NCBI GenBank assembly: GCA_963934855.1
Contig: CAWWAC010000004.1
Coordinates: 25,108 to 89,107, forward strand
Reading direction: 5' to 3'
Length of the DNA stretch: 64,000 nt
DNA from: MAG-120531 sp963934855
GTDB lineage: Bacteria > Bacteroidota > Bacteroidia > Flavobacteriales > Flavobacteriaceae
The notes under the pieces: generated by a model
Database searches by the model: none
What the model was told of the DNA's origin: nothing
Seen by the model: only the letters and a program-made list of their open reading frames with translations
Position numbers and translations under genes: made by a program
In this document: positions 8,938 to 17,900 of the stretch, in pieces
Position numbering within the stretch: the first letter of the stretch is position 1
How the letters are laid out: each line of letters opens with the position of its first letter

Positions 8938-9612
8938 TTAGGATTTAAATCTAATTCTACCTCCGGCAAATTGTTTTTTAATGACCTCTTTAGGGTTGCC
9001 ATACACATCAATATCACCACCAGCTCTTACATTAATATCTACTCTTTTAGAGGCATAAATAGATGCCTCTCCTCCGGCAGTCACTTTTATATTGGTCATA
9101 TTAGTTTTTAATTTTTTAGCTTCTAAGATAGCTCCAGTATTCATATTTACCTCATGAACCTTGGCCATACCAGAGGCGCGAATAATACCTCCTGTTACCG
9201 CTTTTGACTCTAAATAATCTACCTCAAGCCCCACGGTAATAAGCGCCCCTTCCTGAACTCTTAAGCTCAATGCCGTTTGGCTTATAAGCTCATTAAAAGT
9301 AATTTGAGCTCCTTCATTGCCGTCTACTACTTCTAAGTCTGTATACAAAACCTCTACTAAGGTATTCTCACCCTGAAACTTTTTTTCCAATGCCATTCGC
9401 ACTTTTAATACCCCATCTTTATTAATGAGCTGAATGTCTGAAGCATGAGGGCCTTTTATACGCACCTTATTTTCAGAAGACTTAATTAAAATCACTTCAA
9501 TAAGGTCATAGACTTTAATTTCGTGAAAATCACCCAGGTCGCGCTCTAAATTAAATTGAGCGGACAAGAAATTACAAGACAATACTAACAATAAAACAAA
9601 ATACTTTTTCAT
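8938..9612 (-). CDS. GIN-domain (DUF2807) secreted protein
   Basis: Start chosen at the ATG at 9612 (MKKYFVLLLVLSC...), which begins a good signal peptide ending near SAQ; the longer frame adds 11 unlikely residues. The roughly 225-residue product is a repetitive beta-rich head-GIN/DUF2807 domain, with strands such as GGEASIYASKRVDINVRAGG and VYGNPKEV near the C-terminus. The family forms a parallel beta helix and is common in Bacteroidetes; its function is unknown. It should be exported to the periplasm or cell surface. Confidence 0.8.
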   Translation of the reverse strand: MKKYFVLLLVLSCNFLSAQFNLERDLGDFHEIKVYDLIEVILIKSSENKVRIKGPHASDIQLINKDGVLKVRMALEKKFQGENTLVEVLYTDLEVVDGNEGAQITFNELISQTALSLRVQEGALITVGLEVDYLESKAVTGGIIRASGMAKVHEVNMNTGAILEAKKLKTNMTNIKVTAGGEASIYASKRVDINVRAGGDIDVYGNPKEVIKKQFAGGRIRFKS

Positions 9613-9697
9613 AGGTGCTTTTTTATCACAGCCAAAGGACTGCAAGTTATTAAATCAATACCTAATAAAGACAAGAGTTTATGAGATATGTTACAGC

Positions 9698-10780
9698 TTA
9701 TGACTTTAAAACTTTTTCTTGGTGGTTAATAGACTCCTGGTGAATGGCTTTAAACATCTTGAGAATAAACTCTTCACTCAATCCCTTAGACGCTCCTTCT
9801 AAAATCATATTCCCTAAAATTTCATTCCATCTGCTGCTCTGAAGCACTGCTACATTCTGAGATTTCTTAATCCCCCCAATGGCATCTGCTACCTTCATTC
9901 TCTTAGCAAGCGTATCAACTAACTGATTGTCAATAATGTCTATTTGAGCTCTTAAATGGGCTAATTCAGAGGTGTAATCTACCTCAGAAGAAGATTTTTT
10001 TCTAATCTTTAAATCCTTCATGATTTGAATGAGCGATGAGGGTGTTACTTGCTGTGCAGCGTCGCTCCATGCATTATCTGGATCTGTGTGGGTCTCTATC
10101 ATAAGCCCGTCAAAATTTAAATCTAAGGCCGTTTGTGACACATCAAAAATCATGTCCCTCTTTCCAGTAATATGAGAAGGGTCATTAATAATAGGAAGGT
10201 CAGGAAATTTTTGTTGCAGTTCAATGGCTATTTGCCATTCTGGAATATTTCTATACTTGCTTTTCTCATAGGTAGAAAAACCCCTGTGTATAACACCTAA
10301 GTTCTTAATATCTGCATTTTGTAAACGCTCTATAGCTCCTAACCATAGGGCTAAATCTGGATTCACAGGATTTTTAACTAATACAATTTTGTCTGTTCCT
10401 TTTAAAGCATCTGCAATTTCCTGAACAATAAAAGGACTCACAGTAGAGCGTGCTCCTATCCAAAGTAAATCTATGTCATGCTCTAAAGCCAATTCTACAT
10501 GGGCTCTATTAGCTACCTCTGTAGCTGTTTTTAAACCTGTTTCCTGCTTTACTTTTTGTAGCCACTTTAGTCCAAGTGCTCCCACGCCCTCAAACATACC
10601 AGGCTTAGTTCTAGGTTTCCATATACCTGCTCTGTAATAGTTGACATCTGTGTTTTTTAGTTCATGCGCTATTTTTAACACCTGCTCTTCCGTTTCTGCG
10701 CTACAAGGTCCAGCAATAACTAATGGGTGGTCTAATCCCATATTGTCTAACCAGGTTCTCATTTTCTTTGAATTTTCCAT
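9698..10780 (-). CDS. Bifunctional 3-deoxy-7-phosphoheptulonate synthase / chorismate mutase
   Basis: Combines the first enzyme of the shikimate pathway with the chorismate-to-prephenate step. Residues 1 to about 255 are a DAHP synthase of the KDO8P-synthase-like type, with GPCSAE (C26), KPRTKPG (56-61), HRGFST and DPSHITGKRD (200-209). Residues about 272-358 form an AroQ-type chorismate mutase helix bundle (LRAQIDIIDNQLV ... KMFKAIHQES). The fused mutase often provides feedback control in this family. Last gene of the pheA-aminotransferase-tyrA operon, 105 bp after tyrA, so it completes a pathway loop from entry to Phe/Tyr. Confidence 0.95.
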   Translation of the reverse strand: MENSKKMRTWLDNMGLDHPLVIAGPCSAETEEQVLKIAHELKNTDVNYYRAGIWKPRTKPGMFEGVGALGLKWLQKVKQETGLKTATEVANRAHVELALEHDIDLLWIGARSTVSPFIVQEIADALKGTDKIVLVKNPVNPDLALWLGAIERLQNADIKNLGVIHRGFSTYEKSKYRNIPEWQIAIELQQKFPDLPIINDPSHITGKRDMIFDVSQTALDLNFDGLMIETHTDPDNAWSDAAQQVTPSSLIQIMKDLKIRKKSSSEVDYTSELAHLRAQIDIIDNQLVDTLAKRMKVADAIGGIKKSQNVAVLQSSRWNEILGNMILEGASKGLSEEFILKMFKAIHQESINHQEKVLKS

Positions 10781-10885
10781 TGCTTGTAATTTATTGTTTA
10801 GGTATTTGTTTTTAGGAGCTAAAACTCCTTATTTAAAATGCGATCTTATTTAATGTGCTTCTTTTTTATTGTACTAGATATGCGG

Positions 10886-11740
10886 TTAGGGTAAGCCATT
10901 CAAAATGGCTTTAATTTTATTAGTTTCTTCCATCTGTTTGTAAACCCCCTCAAAATCTCCCACCTCCATGAGGGCTTTAAAAGCCGTTAAATTTGCAATA
11001 TAGTCCGTTAAAGACTCCAAAACAGCAGCTTTATTGTCTTTAAAAATAGGGGCCCACATGGCTGGTGAACTCTTAGCCAAACGCACCGTACTCTCAAAAC
11101 CACTACCAGCCATATCAAAGATATCTCTTTCATTTTTTTCCTTCTCAATCACTGTCTTTCCCAACATAAAGGAACTGATATGCGACAGATGAGACATATA
11201 GGCAATATGGGTGTCATGAGCAGCAGCGTTCATATAACGAATGCGCATGCCCATAGCATTAAAAATTTCCAAAGCCTGTTCTTGCAACTTAAAAGCCGTT
11301 TGTTCTACCTCGCAGATAATATTAGTCTTACCTTTAAATAGGCCTGCTACCGCGGCCGATGGTCCTGAAAATTCTGTGCCTGCAATAGGATGGGCAGCCA
11401 AATAATTTCTCCTCTTAGGATGTTTTGCCACTGCCTCACAAAGGCTAGCCTTTGTAGAACCAGCGTCTGTAACCACACAATTCTCTGGCACTAAATCTAG
11501 AATACTAGGCAGTAAAGCAATTGTGGCATCTACAGGAATGGCTATAAAAACTAGATCTGCCTTAGAAAGATCTACTTCTATACTACCCACAACATCTATA
11601 AGGCCTAAAGAAAGTGCCTCTTTTAAGTGAGACTCATTTTGGTCTATGCCCACCAGCACGGCTTCTGGGTAGAGGTTTTTAAAATCCCTAGCAAAAGAGC
11701 CACCAATAAGTCCCAATCCAATAATACTCACTTGTTTCAT
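10886..11740 (-). CDS. tyrA: Prephenate dehydrogenase
   Basis: NAD-dependent oxidative decarboxylation of prephenate to 4-hydroxyphenylpyruvate, the tyrosine branch. The 284-residue protein begins with the dinucleotide-binding GLGLIGGSFA (about residues 7-16). It carries HPIAGTEFSGP and HDTHIAYMSHLSH, conserved active-site blocks of TyrA. No ACT domain is present, so feedback must come from elsewhere, for example the attenuator upstream of pheA. Three bp separate it from the aminotransferase gene. Confidence 0.95.
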   Translation of the reverse strand: MKQVSIIGLGLIGGSFARDFKNLYPEAVLVGIDQNESHLKEALSLGLIDVVGSIEVDLSKADLVFIAIPVDATIALLPSILDLVPENCVVTDAGSTKASLCEAVAKHPKRRNYLAAHPIAGTEFSGPSAAVAGLFKGKTNIICEVEQTAFKLQEQALEIFNAMGMRIRYMNAAAHDTHIAYMSHLSHISSFMLGKTVIEKEKNERDIFDMAGSGFESTVRLAKSSPAMWAPIFKDNKAAVLESLTDYIANLTAFKALMEVGDFEGVYKQMEETNKIKAILNGLP

Positions 11741-11743
11741 GAA

Positions 11744-12892
11744 TTAATATTTAATACGGTTAATAGCTTCTTTAATAGCGTCTTCTGTAACACAGAGAGA
11801 GAAACGGATATAACCGGTACCTCCAACGCCAAAAATAGTGCCAGGGGTTATAAACAAATCTTTTTCATACAAAAGGCGGTCTATAAAAGTTTCTGCGTCT
11901 TCTGCGCCGGGGGGTAAAGCAGCCCAAACAAATAAACCCACCGCATTAAGGTCATAGGTACAGCCCAAGAGTGCTGCCAATTCATAGACCAATACCCTGC
12001 GCTTGGCGTATATTTCATTTAAATTTTCAAACCATTCTGGACCAGAGGCCAAGGCGGCAATAGCACCTATTTGCACTGGGTAAAACATACCAGAATCCAT
12101 ATTACTCTTTACCTTTAATACGGCATTAATAAGGTCTGCTTGTCCCATGACCATGCCCACACGCCAACCAGCCATATTAAAGGACTTGCTCAGTGTGTTG
12201 AGTTCAAGCACATGCCCTTTGGAGCCAGAAACAGCTAAAATACTAGTGGGCTGCTCATTGAGCAAAAAACTATAAGGATTGTCATTTACTAATAAAATAT
12301 CATGCCTTTTAGCAAAGGACACTAGCGCCGATAATGCTGCAAGACTTGCTGTTGCGCCTGTAGGCATGTGAGGGTAAGACAACCACATAAGTTTTACCCC
12401 ACTTAAATCAGTGGCTTCTAATGCTACAATATCCGGGAGCCATCCACCTTCTTTAGACAAGCGGTAGGGAATTACCTCAGCGCCTACCAAATCTGAAACA
12501 GATTGGTAAGTAGGATACCCTGGGTCTGGAATAAGCACTCCATCTCCAGGGTTTAAAAAAGCCATGCTAATATGCATAATTCCCTCCTTAGACCCCATCA
12601 GTGGCAACACTTCATCTTCTGGGTTTACTAGTACTCCAAATTGGTCCTTATAAAACTGAGCCATGGCCCCTCTAAGTGCAGGCAGTCCTTGGTAAGACTG
12701 GTATTGATGTGCATTGGGTTCAGTCATAGCTGCCACAAGTGCAGCTGTCACCGCAGGATTAGGCAGAATGTCAGGACTCCCAATCCCCATATTAATAATC
12801 TGCTTTCCAGCTGCCAATAGGCCGCGCACTTCTCTAAGTTTTCTAGAGAAGTAGTATTCCTGAACGGTTGATAAACGATCTGCTGTTTTCAT
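11744..12892 (-). CDS. PLP-dependent class I/II aminotransferase of the aromatic operon
   Basis: A fold-type I aminotransferase of 382 residues. The PLP lysine is K236 in NTLSKSFNMAGWRVG, and DNPYSF (204-209) supplies the pyridine-contacting Asp. Its place between pheA and tyrA strongly suggests it transaminates phenylpyruvate and hydroxyphenylpyruvate, or prephenate, to finish Phe and Tyr; that is inference from context. The usual NPTG reads MPTG here (SYPHMPTGA, 172-180). The start overlaps the pheA stop as ATGA (12889-12892). Confidence 0.88.
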   Translation of the reverse strand: MKTADRLSTVQEYYFSRKLREVRGLLAAGKQIINMGIGSPDILPNPAVTAALVAAMTEPNAHQYQSYQGLPALRGAMAQFYKDQFGVLVNPEDEVLPLMGSKEGIMHISMAFLNPGDGVLIPDPGYPTYQSVSDLVGAEVIPYRLSKEGGWLPDIVALEATDLSGVKLMWLSYPHMPTGATASLAALSALVSFAKRHDILLVNDNPYSFLLNEQPTSILAVSGSKGHVLELNTLSKSFNMAGWRVGMVMGQADLINAVLKVKSNMDSGMFYPVQIGAIAALASGPEWFENLNEIYAKRRVLVYELAALLGCTYDLNAVGLFVWAALPPGAEDAETFIDRLLYEKDLFITPGTIFGVGGTGYIRFSLCVTEDAIKEAINRIKY

Positions 12893-13725
12893 AAGACTCT
12901 TGCGTTTTTGTAAGCTCCTAAAACCCTAAATTCCTCCGCCATAATTTCTAAAATAGCTATGGCTTTTATATAATCTTCATACTTTTCAAAAGTGATGTCT
13001 ACAAAAAAGGCATACTTCCAAGGAATATCTATGACAGGGAGCGACTGTATTTTTGTTAAATTTAAATTACAATCACTCATCACATTGAGTACCGCCGCCA
13101 AACTCCCTCTCTTATGATCCAACACAAAGCGTAAAGACGCCTTATTAATTTCTGAAGCTGCTAATTCCTTAGGACTGGTTTTTACTAAAATAAAGCGGGT
13201 GGCATTATTTTTTATAGTCTGTATATCTGTGGCCAACACCTCTAAACCATATAGCGCTGCAGCTACCTTTGGAGCTATGGCAGCTATACCTTTTAATTGG
13301 TTTTTTTGAATGCGTTGGGCTGTTTCTGCCGTATCTACATCTTCTACTAATTGAATGTGAGGGTACTGCTCAAAGAACAGCTGGCACTGCAATAGCGCCA
13401 TTGGGTGAGAGTGTACCGCCTTAATATCTTCAATTTTCTGACCTGATAGGGCCATGAGGTGGTGGTGAATATTCAGATAGTGCTCTCCTACTATGTGCAA
13501 ATGGTGGTCATAAACCAAGGCATAGTTAGGAATAATAGAGCCCGCAATAGAGTTTTCAATGGCCATAACCCCCTTATCCGCTTTGTTTTGGAGCAACTGC
13601 TGAACCAGGGCATTAAAAGAGAGGCAAGGTACCATTTCCTGGTGGGCTCCATAACAATCTATAGCCACCTGATGATGGTTAGATCCCTTAATGCCTTGAA
13701 TGGCTATTTTTAATTTTTCTTTCAT
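12889..13725 (-). CDS. pheA: Prephenate dehydratase
   Basis: Converts prephenate to phenylpyruvate. The 278-residue protein has the catalytic TRF in NNATRFILVKTS and a C-terminal ACT domain (about 195-275) around IQSLPVIDIPWKYAFFVD. That segment differs from the classical Phe-binding ESRP motif (QSLP here), so allosteric Phe control may be altered. No mutase domain is fused here, since it is attached to the DAHP synthase four genes on. First structural gene of the operon; its ATG lies 8 nt after the attenuator T-tract. Confidence 0.95.
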   Translation of the reverse strand: MKEKLKIAIQGIKGSNHHQVAIDCYGAHQEMVPCLSFNALVQQLLQNKADKGVMAIENSIAGSIIPNYALVYDHHLHIVGEHYLNIHHHLMALSGQKIEDIKAVHSHPMALLQCQLFFEQYPHIQLVEDVDTAETAQRIQKNQLKGIAAIAPKVAAALYGLEVLATDIQTIKNNATRFILVKTSPKELAASEINKASLRFVLDHKRGSLAAVLNVMSDCNLNLTKIQSLPVIDIPWKYAFFVDITFEKYEDYIKAIAILEIMAEEFRVLGAYKNARVL

Positions 13726-13733
13726 TTTATGTC

Positions 13734-13758
13734 AAAAAAAAATCCCGCTACAGCGGGA
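13734..13758 (-). terminator. Attenuator terminator of the pheA operon
   Basis: On the minus strand TCCCGC (13758-13753), loop TGTA, GCGGGA (13748-13743), followed by nine T (13742-13734). This is a perfect 6-bp GC-rich intrinsic terminator placed just before the pheA ATG. A terminator here would block the whole operon, so it must be conditional. Its 5' arm is shared with the antiterminator at 13754-13803. Confidence 0.9.
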
Positions 13759-13803
13759 CTCTAATAAGGTATATAGTGGCTACACTATCCTATAAAAGCC
13801 CCG
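13754..13803 (-). promoter_or_regulatory. Antiterminator hairpin of the pheA attenuator
   Basis: On the RNA, CGGGGCU (13803-13797) pairs with AGUCCCG (13760-13754). The pairing continues outward-in through UUUAUAGG against CCUUAUUAG with one U-U mismatch and G-U pairs. A small inner hairpin AUAGUG-UAGC-CACUAU (13788-13773) lies inside. Forming this long stem uses up the 5' arm of the terminator, so the two are mutually exclusive. The leader stop codon (13792-13790) lies in its 5' arm, so a ribosome that finishes the leader would prevent it from forming. Confidence 0.75.
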
Positions 13804-13864
13804 TACTTCTATTAAAATAGAAGTAAAAAAAATAACGGCTCCAGAATGATGTACTCAGTGTCAT
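13790..13864 (-). CDS. Phe/Tyr-rich leader peptide (attenuation)
   Basis: A 24-codon frame from ATG (13864-13862) to TAG (13792-13790) encodes MTLSTSFWSRYFFYFYFNRS and then TGLL. Residues 11-17 are all Tyr or Phe (YFFYFYF), and one Trp lies at position 8. Such clustering in front of a Phe/Tyr operon is the hallmark of a transcription-attenuation leader. Within it the RNA ACUUCUAUUUUAAUAGAAGU (13824-13805) can form a pause hairpin that starts in the Tyr14 codon. Ribosome stalling at the aromatic codons would free the antiterminator arm downstream. No clear Shine-Dalgarno is seen, as usual in this phylum. Confidence 0.85.
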   Translation of the reverse strand: MTLSTSFWSRYFFYFYFNRSTGLL

Positions 13865-14017
13865 AATTTGTTTATAAAAAGCTAAAGTAATTATTTTATT
13901 TAAAATTCTGCGAATTCAAATGTTTTTTTTGAAATAAAACAAAAGAAGGCTGCTACAGTTCACATATCTCAAAAATGAACTATCAATTATGAGAATAATC
14001 AAATACCCTAAATATTT
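13865..14017. other. Intergenic region between metF and the pheA leader
   Basis: AT-rich spacer of about 150 bp that must hold the promoter of the pheA operon. I find only an imperfect -7 candidate (TACTTTAG on the minus strand, near 13885) and no good -33 partner. A stem AGTTCA (13957-13962) / TGAACT (13976-13981) could help end the met operon, but it has no T-tract on the minus strand. Confidence 0.4.
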
Positions 14018-14971
14018 TTAAAACACCTCTTTTGCAATGGCCTCTATATTACTAGATTTTCCCATAGAGTAATAATGCAGTACCGGAACCCCAGCCACTA
14101 ATAATTCTTTTGATTGTGTTATGGCCCATTCAATTCCTATTTCTCTCACTGCTATATTATCTTTTGCGCTGCAAACAGCGTCAATGAGTTCTTGCGGTAA
14201 GTCTAAACTAAATACCTGTGGCAGTAATTGCAAGTGTTTTTCTATGGCTATGGGTTTAATCCCGGGAATAATAGGTACTGTGATACCCATGACTTTTGCT
14301 GCTGCTACAAAATCAAAGTACTTTTGGTTATCAAAGAACATTTGGGTCACTACATAATGGGCTCCAGCATCTACCTTTTCCTTAAGCCTTTTTAGATCTT
14401 GCTGCATAGAGGGCGCTTCTAAATGCTTTTCTGGATAACCGGCTACGCCTATACAAAAAGGAGCTGCATAGTTGTTATCTGTGCTTTCATGTAGGTATTT
14501 TCCTTCACTAAGATTTTTAATTTGCTTTACCAAATCTATGGCATATGCATGCCCTCCTAATGTGGGTTCAAAATAGCGCTGCGCGGCCATCGCATCGCCC
14601 CTAAGGGCCATGACATTTTCTATGCCTAGGTACTGACAATCTATTAAAAGGTACTCTGTCTCTTCTTTGCTAAAGCCACCACATAAAATGTGAGGGACAG
14701 TATCTACCCCGTATTTGTGCTTAATTGAAGCACAAATACCCACCGTTCCTGGGCGCATTCTGGTGAGCTTTTTATCTAATAAGCCTTCCTTTTGTATATA
14801 AACAAATTCTTCTCTGGAAGTAGTCACATCAATAAAAGGCGGCTTGTACTCCATGAGCGGATCTATGTTGTCATAAAGTTCCTGAATATTTCCCCCTTTT
14901 ACAGGTGGTACAATTTCAAAAGAAAATAAAGTTTTTCCCTTGGCGGCTAATATGTGTTCTGTAATCTTCAT
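14018..14971 (-). CDS. metF: 5,10-methylenetetrahydrofolate reductase
   Basis: Reduces 5,10-methylene-THF to 5-methyl-THF, the methyl donor used by MetH. The 317-residue TIM-barrel flavoprotein starts MKITEHI and shows FSFEIVPPVKGG with the catalytic Glu, ALRGD in the FAD site and TQMFFDN. Last gene of the SAM-I-controlled met operon, 3 bp after metH. Confidence 0.96.
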   Translation of the reverse strand: MKITEHILAAKGKTLFSFEIVPPVKGGNIQELYDNIDPLMEYKPPFIDVTTSREEFVYIQKEGLLDKKLTRMRPGTVGICASIKHKYGVDTVPHILCGGFSKEETEYLLIDCQYLGIENVMALRGDAMAAQRYFEPTLGGHAYAIDLVKQIKNLSEGKYLHESTDNNYAAPFCIGVAGYPEKHLEAPSMQQDLKRLKEKVDAGAHYVVTQMFFDNQKYFDFVAAAKVMGITVPIIPGIKPIAIEKHLQLLPQVFSLDLPQELIDAVCSAKDNIAVREIGIEWAITQSKELLVAGVPVLHYYSMGKSSNIEAIAKEVF

Positions 14972-14974
14972 AAA

Positions 14975-17900
14975 TTAATAATCTGCTAAATTAGGAGCCA
15001 ACCACTTTTTAGCAGTAGCTAAGTCTATGTTTTTTCTAGTGGCAAAATCTTCTAGTTGGTCTTGAGTCATTTTACCAACACCAAAGTAAGTAGCTTCTGG
15101 ATGTGCAAAATAATAACCAGAAACGGAAGATGCGGGCCACATGGCCAAACTATCTGTAAGACTTACACCAATCTCTTTTTCTACTTTTAATAATTCCCAA
15201 ATGGTTTGTTTTTCTAAATGATCGGGGCAGGCTGGGTAGCCTGGGGCTGGTCTAATTCCTTTGTAACCCTCAGAAATTAGGGCCGCATTGTCTAGCGTTT
15301 CATCTACCGCATAGCCCCAGTGTTCTTTTCTAACTTCTAGGTGTAAACACTCTGCAAAAGCCTCTGCCAAACGATCTGCCAAAGCTTTAACCATTATGGA
15401 ATTATAGTCATCTAGAGCAGTCTGGTAGCTGTTGGCCATTTCTTCAGAACCAAAACCTGCCGTTACACAAAAGACCCCTAAATGGTCTTGTACTTCAGAC
15501 TCTTTAGGTGCTATATAGTCTGAAAGGGCGCGGTGGGCAATTCCTTCTTTCTTTTTAATTTGCTGCCTAAGGGTCCTAAAAACATATTGGTGTTGTGGGT
15601 CTTTTTGTACTAAAATATCATCTGCCCCTTCTCTATGAGCGGGAAACAAACCAAAAATAGCCTTGGCAGTAAATTTCTTCTCTACAATAATTTTTTGTAG
15701 CATTTCCTGAGCATCTTTAAAAAGATCAGAGGCTTGCGGGCCTACCACTTCATCTGTTAGAATATCCGGATAACGGCCATGCAACTCCCAACTTCTGAAA
15801 AATGGCGTCCAATCTATAAAAGGAACCAAGTCATTAAGATCTTGGTTTTCTATAATTTGAATTCCTAACTTATTTGGAGTCTTTATAGTCTTATTACTGA
15901 AATTTAATTGTAACGCATTGGCTCTAGCTGCCTCTAAAGAGATGTATTCTTTAGTTTTAGACCTGCTTAAAAACTGAGTCCTAAACGCATCATAATCTAC
16001 TTTTAATTGCGCCTTGTATGCTGGTGAACTCTCTTCTTGCAACAAGTCTCCTACTACTGTTACAGCCCTAGAAGCGTCATTTACATGCACCACCGTTTGG
16101 CTGTACTGCGTAGCTATTTTCACTGCTGTATGCGCCTTAGAAGTGGTGGCCCCTCCTATGAGTAAGGGTATTTTAAAACCTTCTCTTTCCATGGCTGCCG
16201 CTAAGAACACCATCTCATCTAAAGAAGGTGTAATAAGGCCACTGAGCCCAATAACGTCTACCTGATGCTCCTTGGCAGCAGCTATAATTTTATCTGGCGG
16301 CACCATCACCCCTAAATCTATAATTTCATAATTGTTACAGGCCAGTACTACACTCACAATATTCTTACCAATGTCATGCACGTCACCCTTCACTGTAGCC
16401 ATGAGTATTTTACCTGCAGATTGTGAGGCTGTAGCGTCATAATTGGGCTGTGATTTTTTTGCCTCTTCAATGTACGGAAGTAAATAAGCCACTGCCTTTT
16501 TCATTACACGGGCAGATTTCACCACCTGAGGCAGAAACATTTTCCCAGCTCCAAACAAATCTCCTACTACATTCATACCCGTCATTAAATTGCCTTCAAT
16601 GACGTGAATAGGAGCAGCTGCAGCTAGTCTGGCTTCTTCTACATCTTCAATAATATAAGCGTCTATACCTTTTACAAGGGCTCTGGTAATTCTGTCTTGC
16701 AGGGGAGTCTCTCTCCATGACAAGTCAATTTTACTTTCTTTTACTGTCCCAACAAATCCCTCTGCAAAATCTAATAAACGCTCTGTGGCGTCATCCCGCC
16801 TGTCTAAAATAACGTCTTCTACATGGGCCAATAAGTCCTTAGGAATGTCATCATACACCTCCAACATACTTGGGTTTACAATTCCCATATTCATACCAGC
16901 CTTAATGGCATGATATAAAAATACTGAATGCATGGCCTCTCTAACAGGGTTGTTGCCCCTAAAGCTAAAGGAGACATTACTCACCCCACCACTCACAGAG
17001 GCATATGGTAAATGAGTGCGCACCCAAGCCGTAGCCTTTATAAAATCTAATGCGTTGTGGCGGTGTTCTTCCATTCCGGTAGCCACTGGAAACACATTTA
17101 AATCAAAAATAATGTCTTGGGGTGCAAAGTCTAATTTTTGAACCAGCAAATCATATGAGCGTTTAGCTATTTCTATCCTTCTTTTATAATTATCTGCCTG
17201 ACCCACCTCATCAAAAGCCATAATAATAACAGCAGCACCATATTGTTTAATTTTAGTGGCCTGGGCCAAAAATTGTGCTTCTCCTTCTTTTAAACTGATA
17301 GAATTCACCACACACTTTCCTTGTACCACCCTAAGACCTGCCTCTATAATCTCCCATTTAGAACTGTCAATCATTATGGGTACCCTAGAAATATCTGGCT
17401 CTGCCACCACCAGGTTTAAAAAATCAACCATGGCCTCTTTACCATCTATTAGACCGTCATCCATATTGATGTCAATGATCTGTGCCCCATTCTCTACCTG
17501 TTCTCTTGCTACAGCTAAGGCTTGCTCATAAGAGCCTTCCTTTATAAGCCTTAAAAAAATCTTGGAACCCGCTACATTTGTGCGTTCTCCTACATTTACA
17601 AAATTAATCTCTGGGGTGAGTATGAGCGGCTCTAAACCAGAAAGATGCATTTGAGGAAGGGCCTTGTTTAGTATCTTTCTGGGCGTTCCTTTAGCCGCAA
17701 TAGCTGCAATGGCCTCTATGTGCGCTGGGCGGGTACCACAGCAGCCCCCTACAATATTTACTAGACCAAGGTCTATATACTGCTGAATTTGAGCAGCCAT
17801 TTCTGAGGCACTCTCATCATAGCCCCCAAAGGCATTTGGCAAACCCGCATTGGGGTGAGCAGAAACCCCAAAAGGTCCTTTTTTAGCCAATACTTCTAAA

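Noticed and set aside
10830..10850. GGAG/CTCC stem between tyrA and the DAHP synthase gene as a terminator or second attenuator
   Set aside because: Only 4 bp, no T-tract on the minus strand, and no leader peptide or aromatic codon run nearby.
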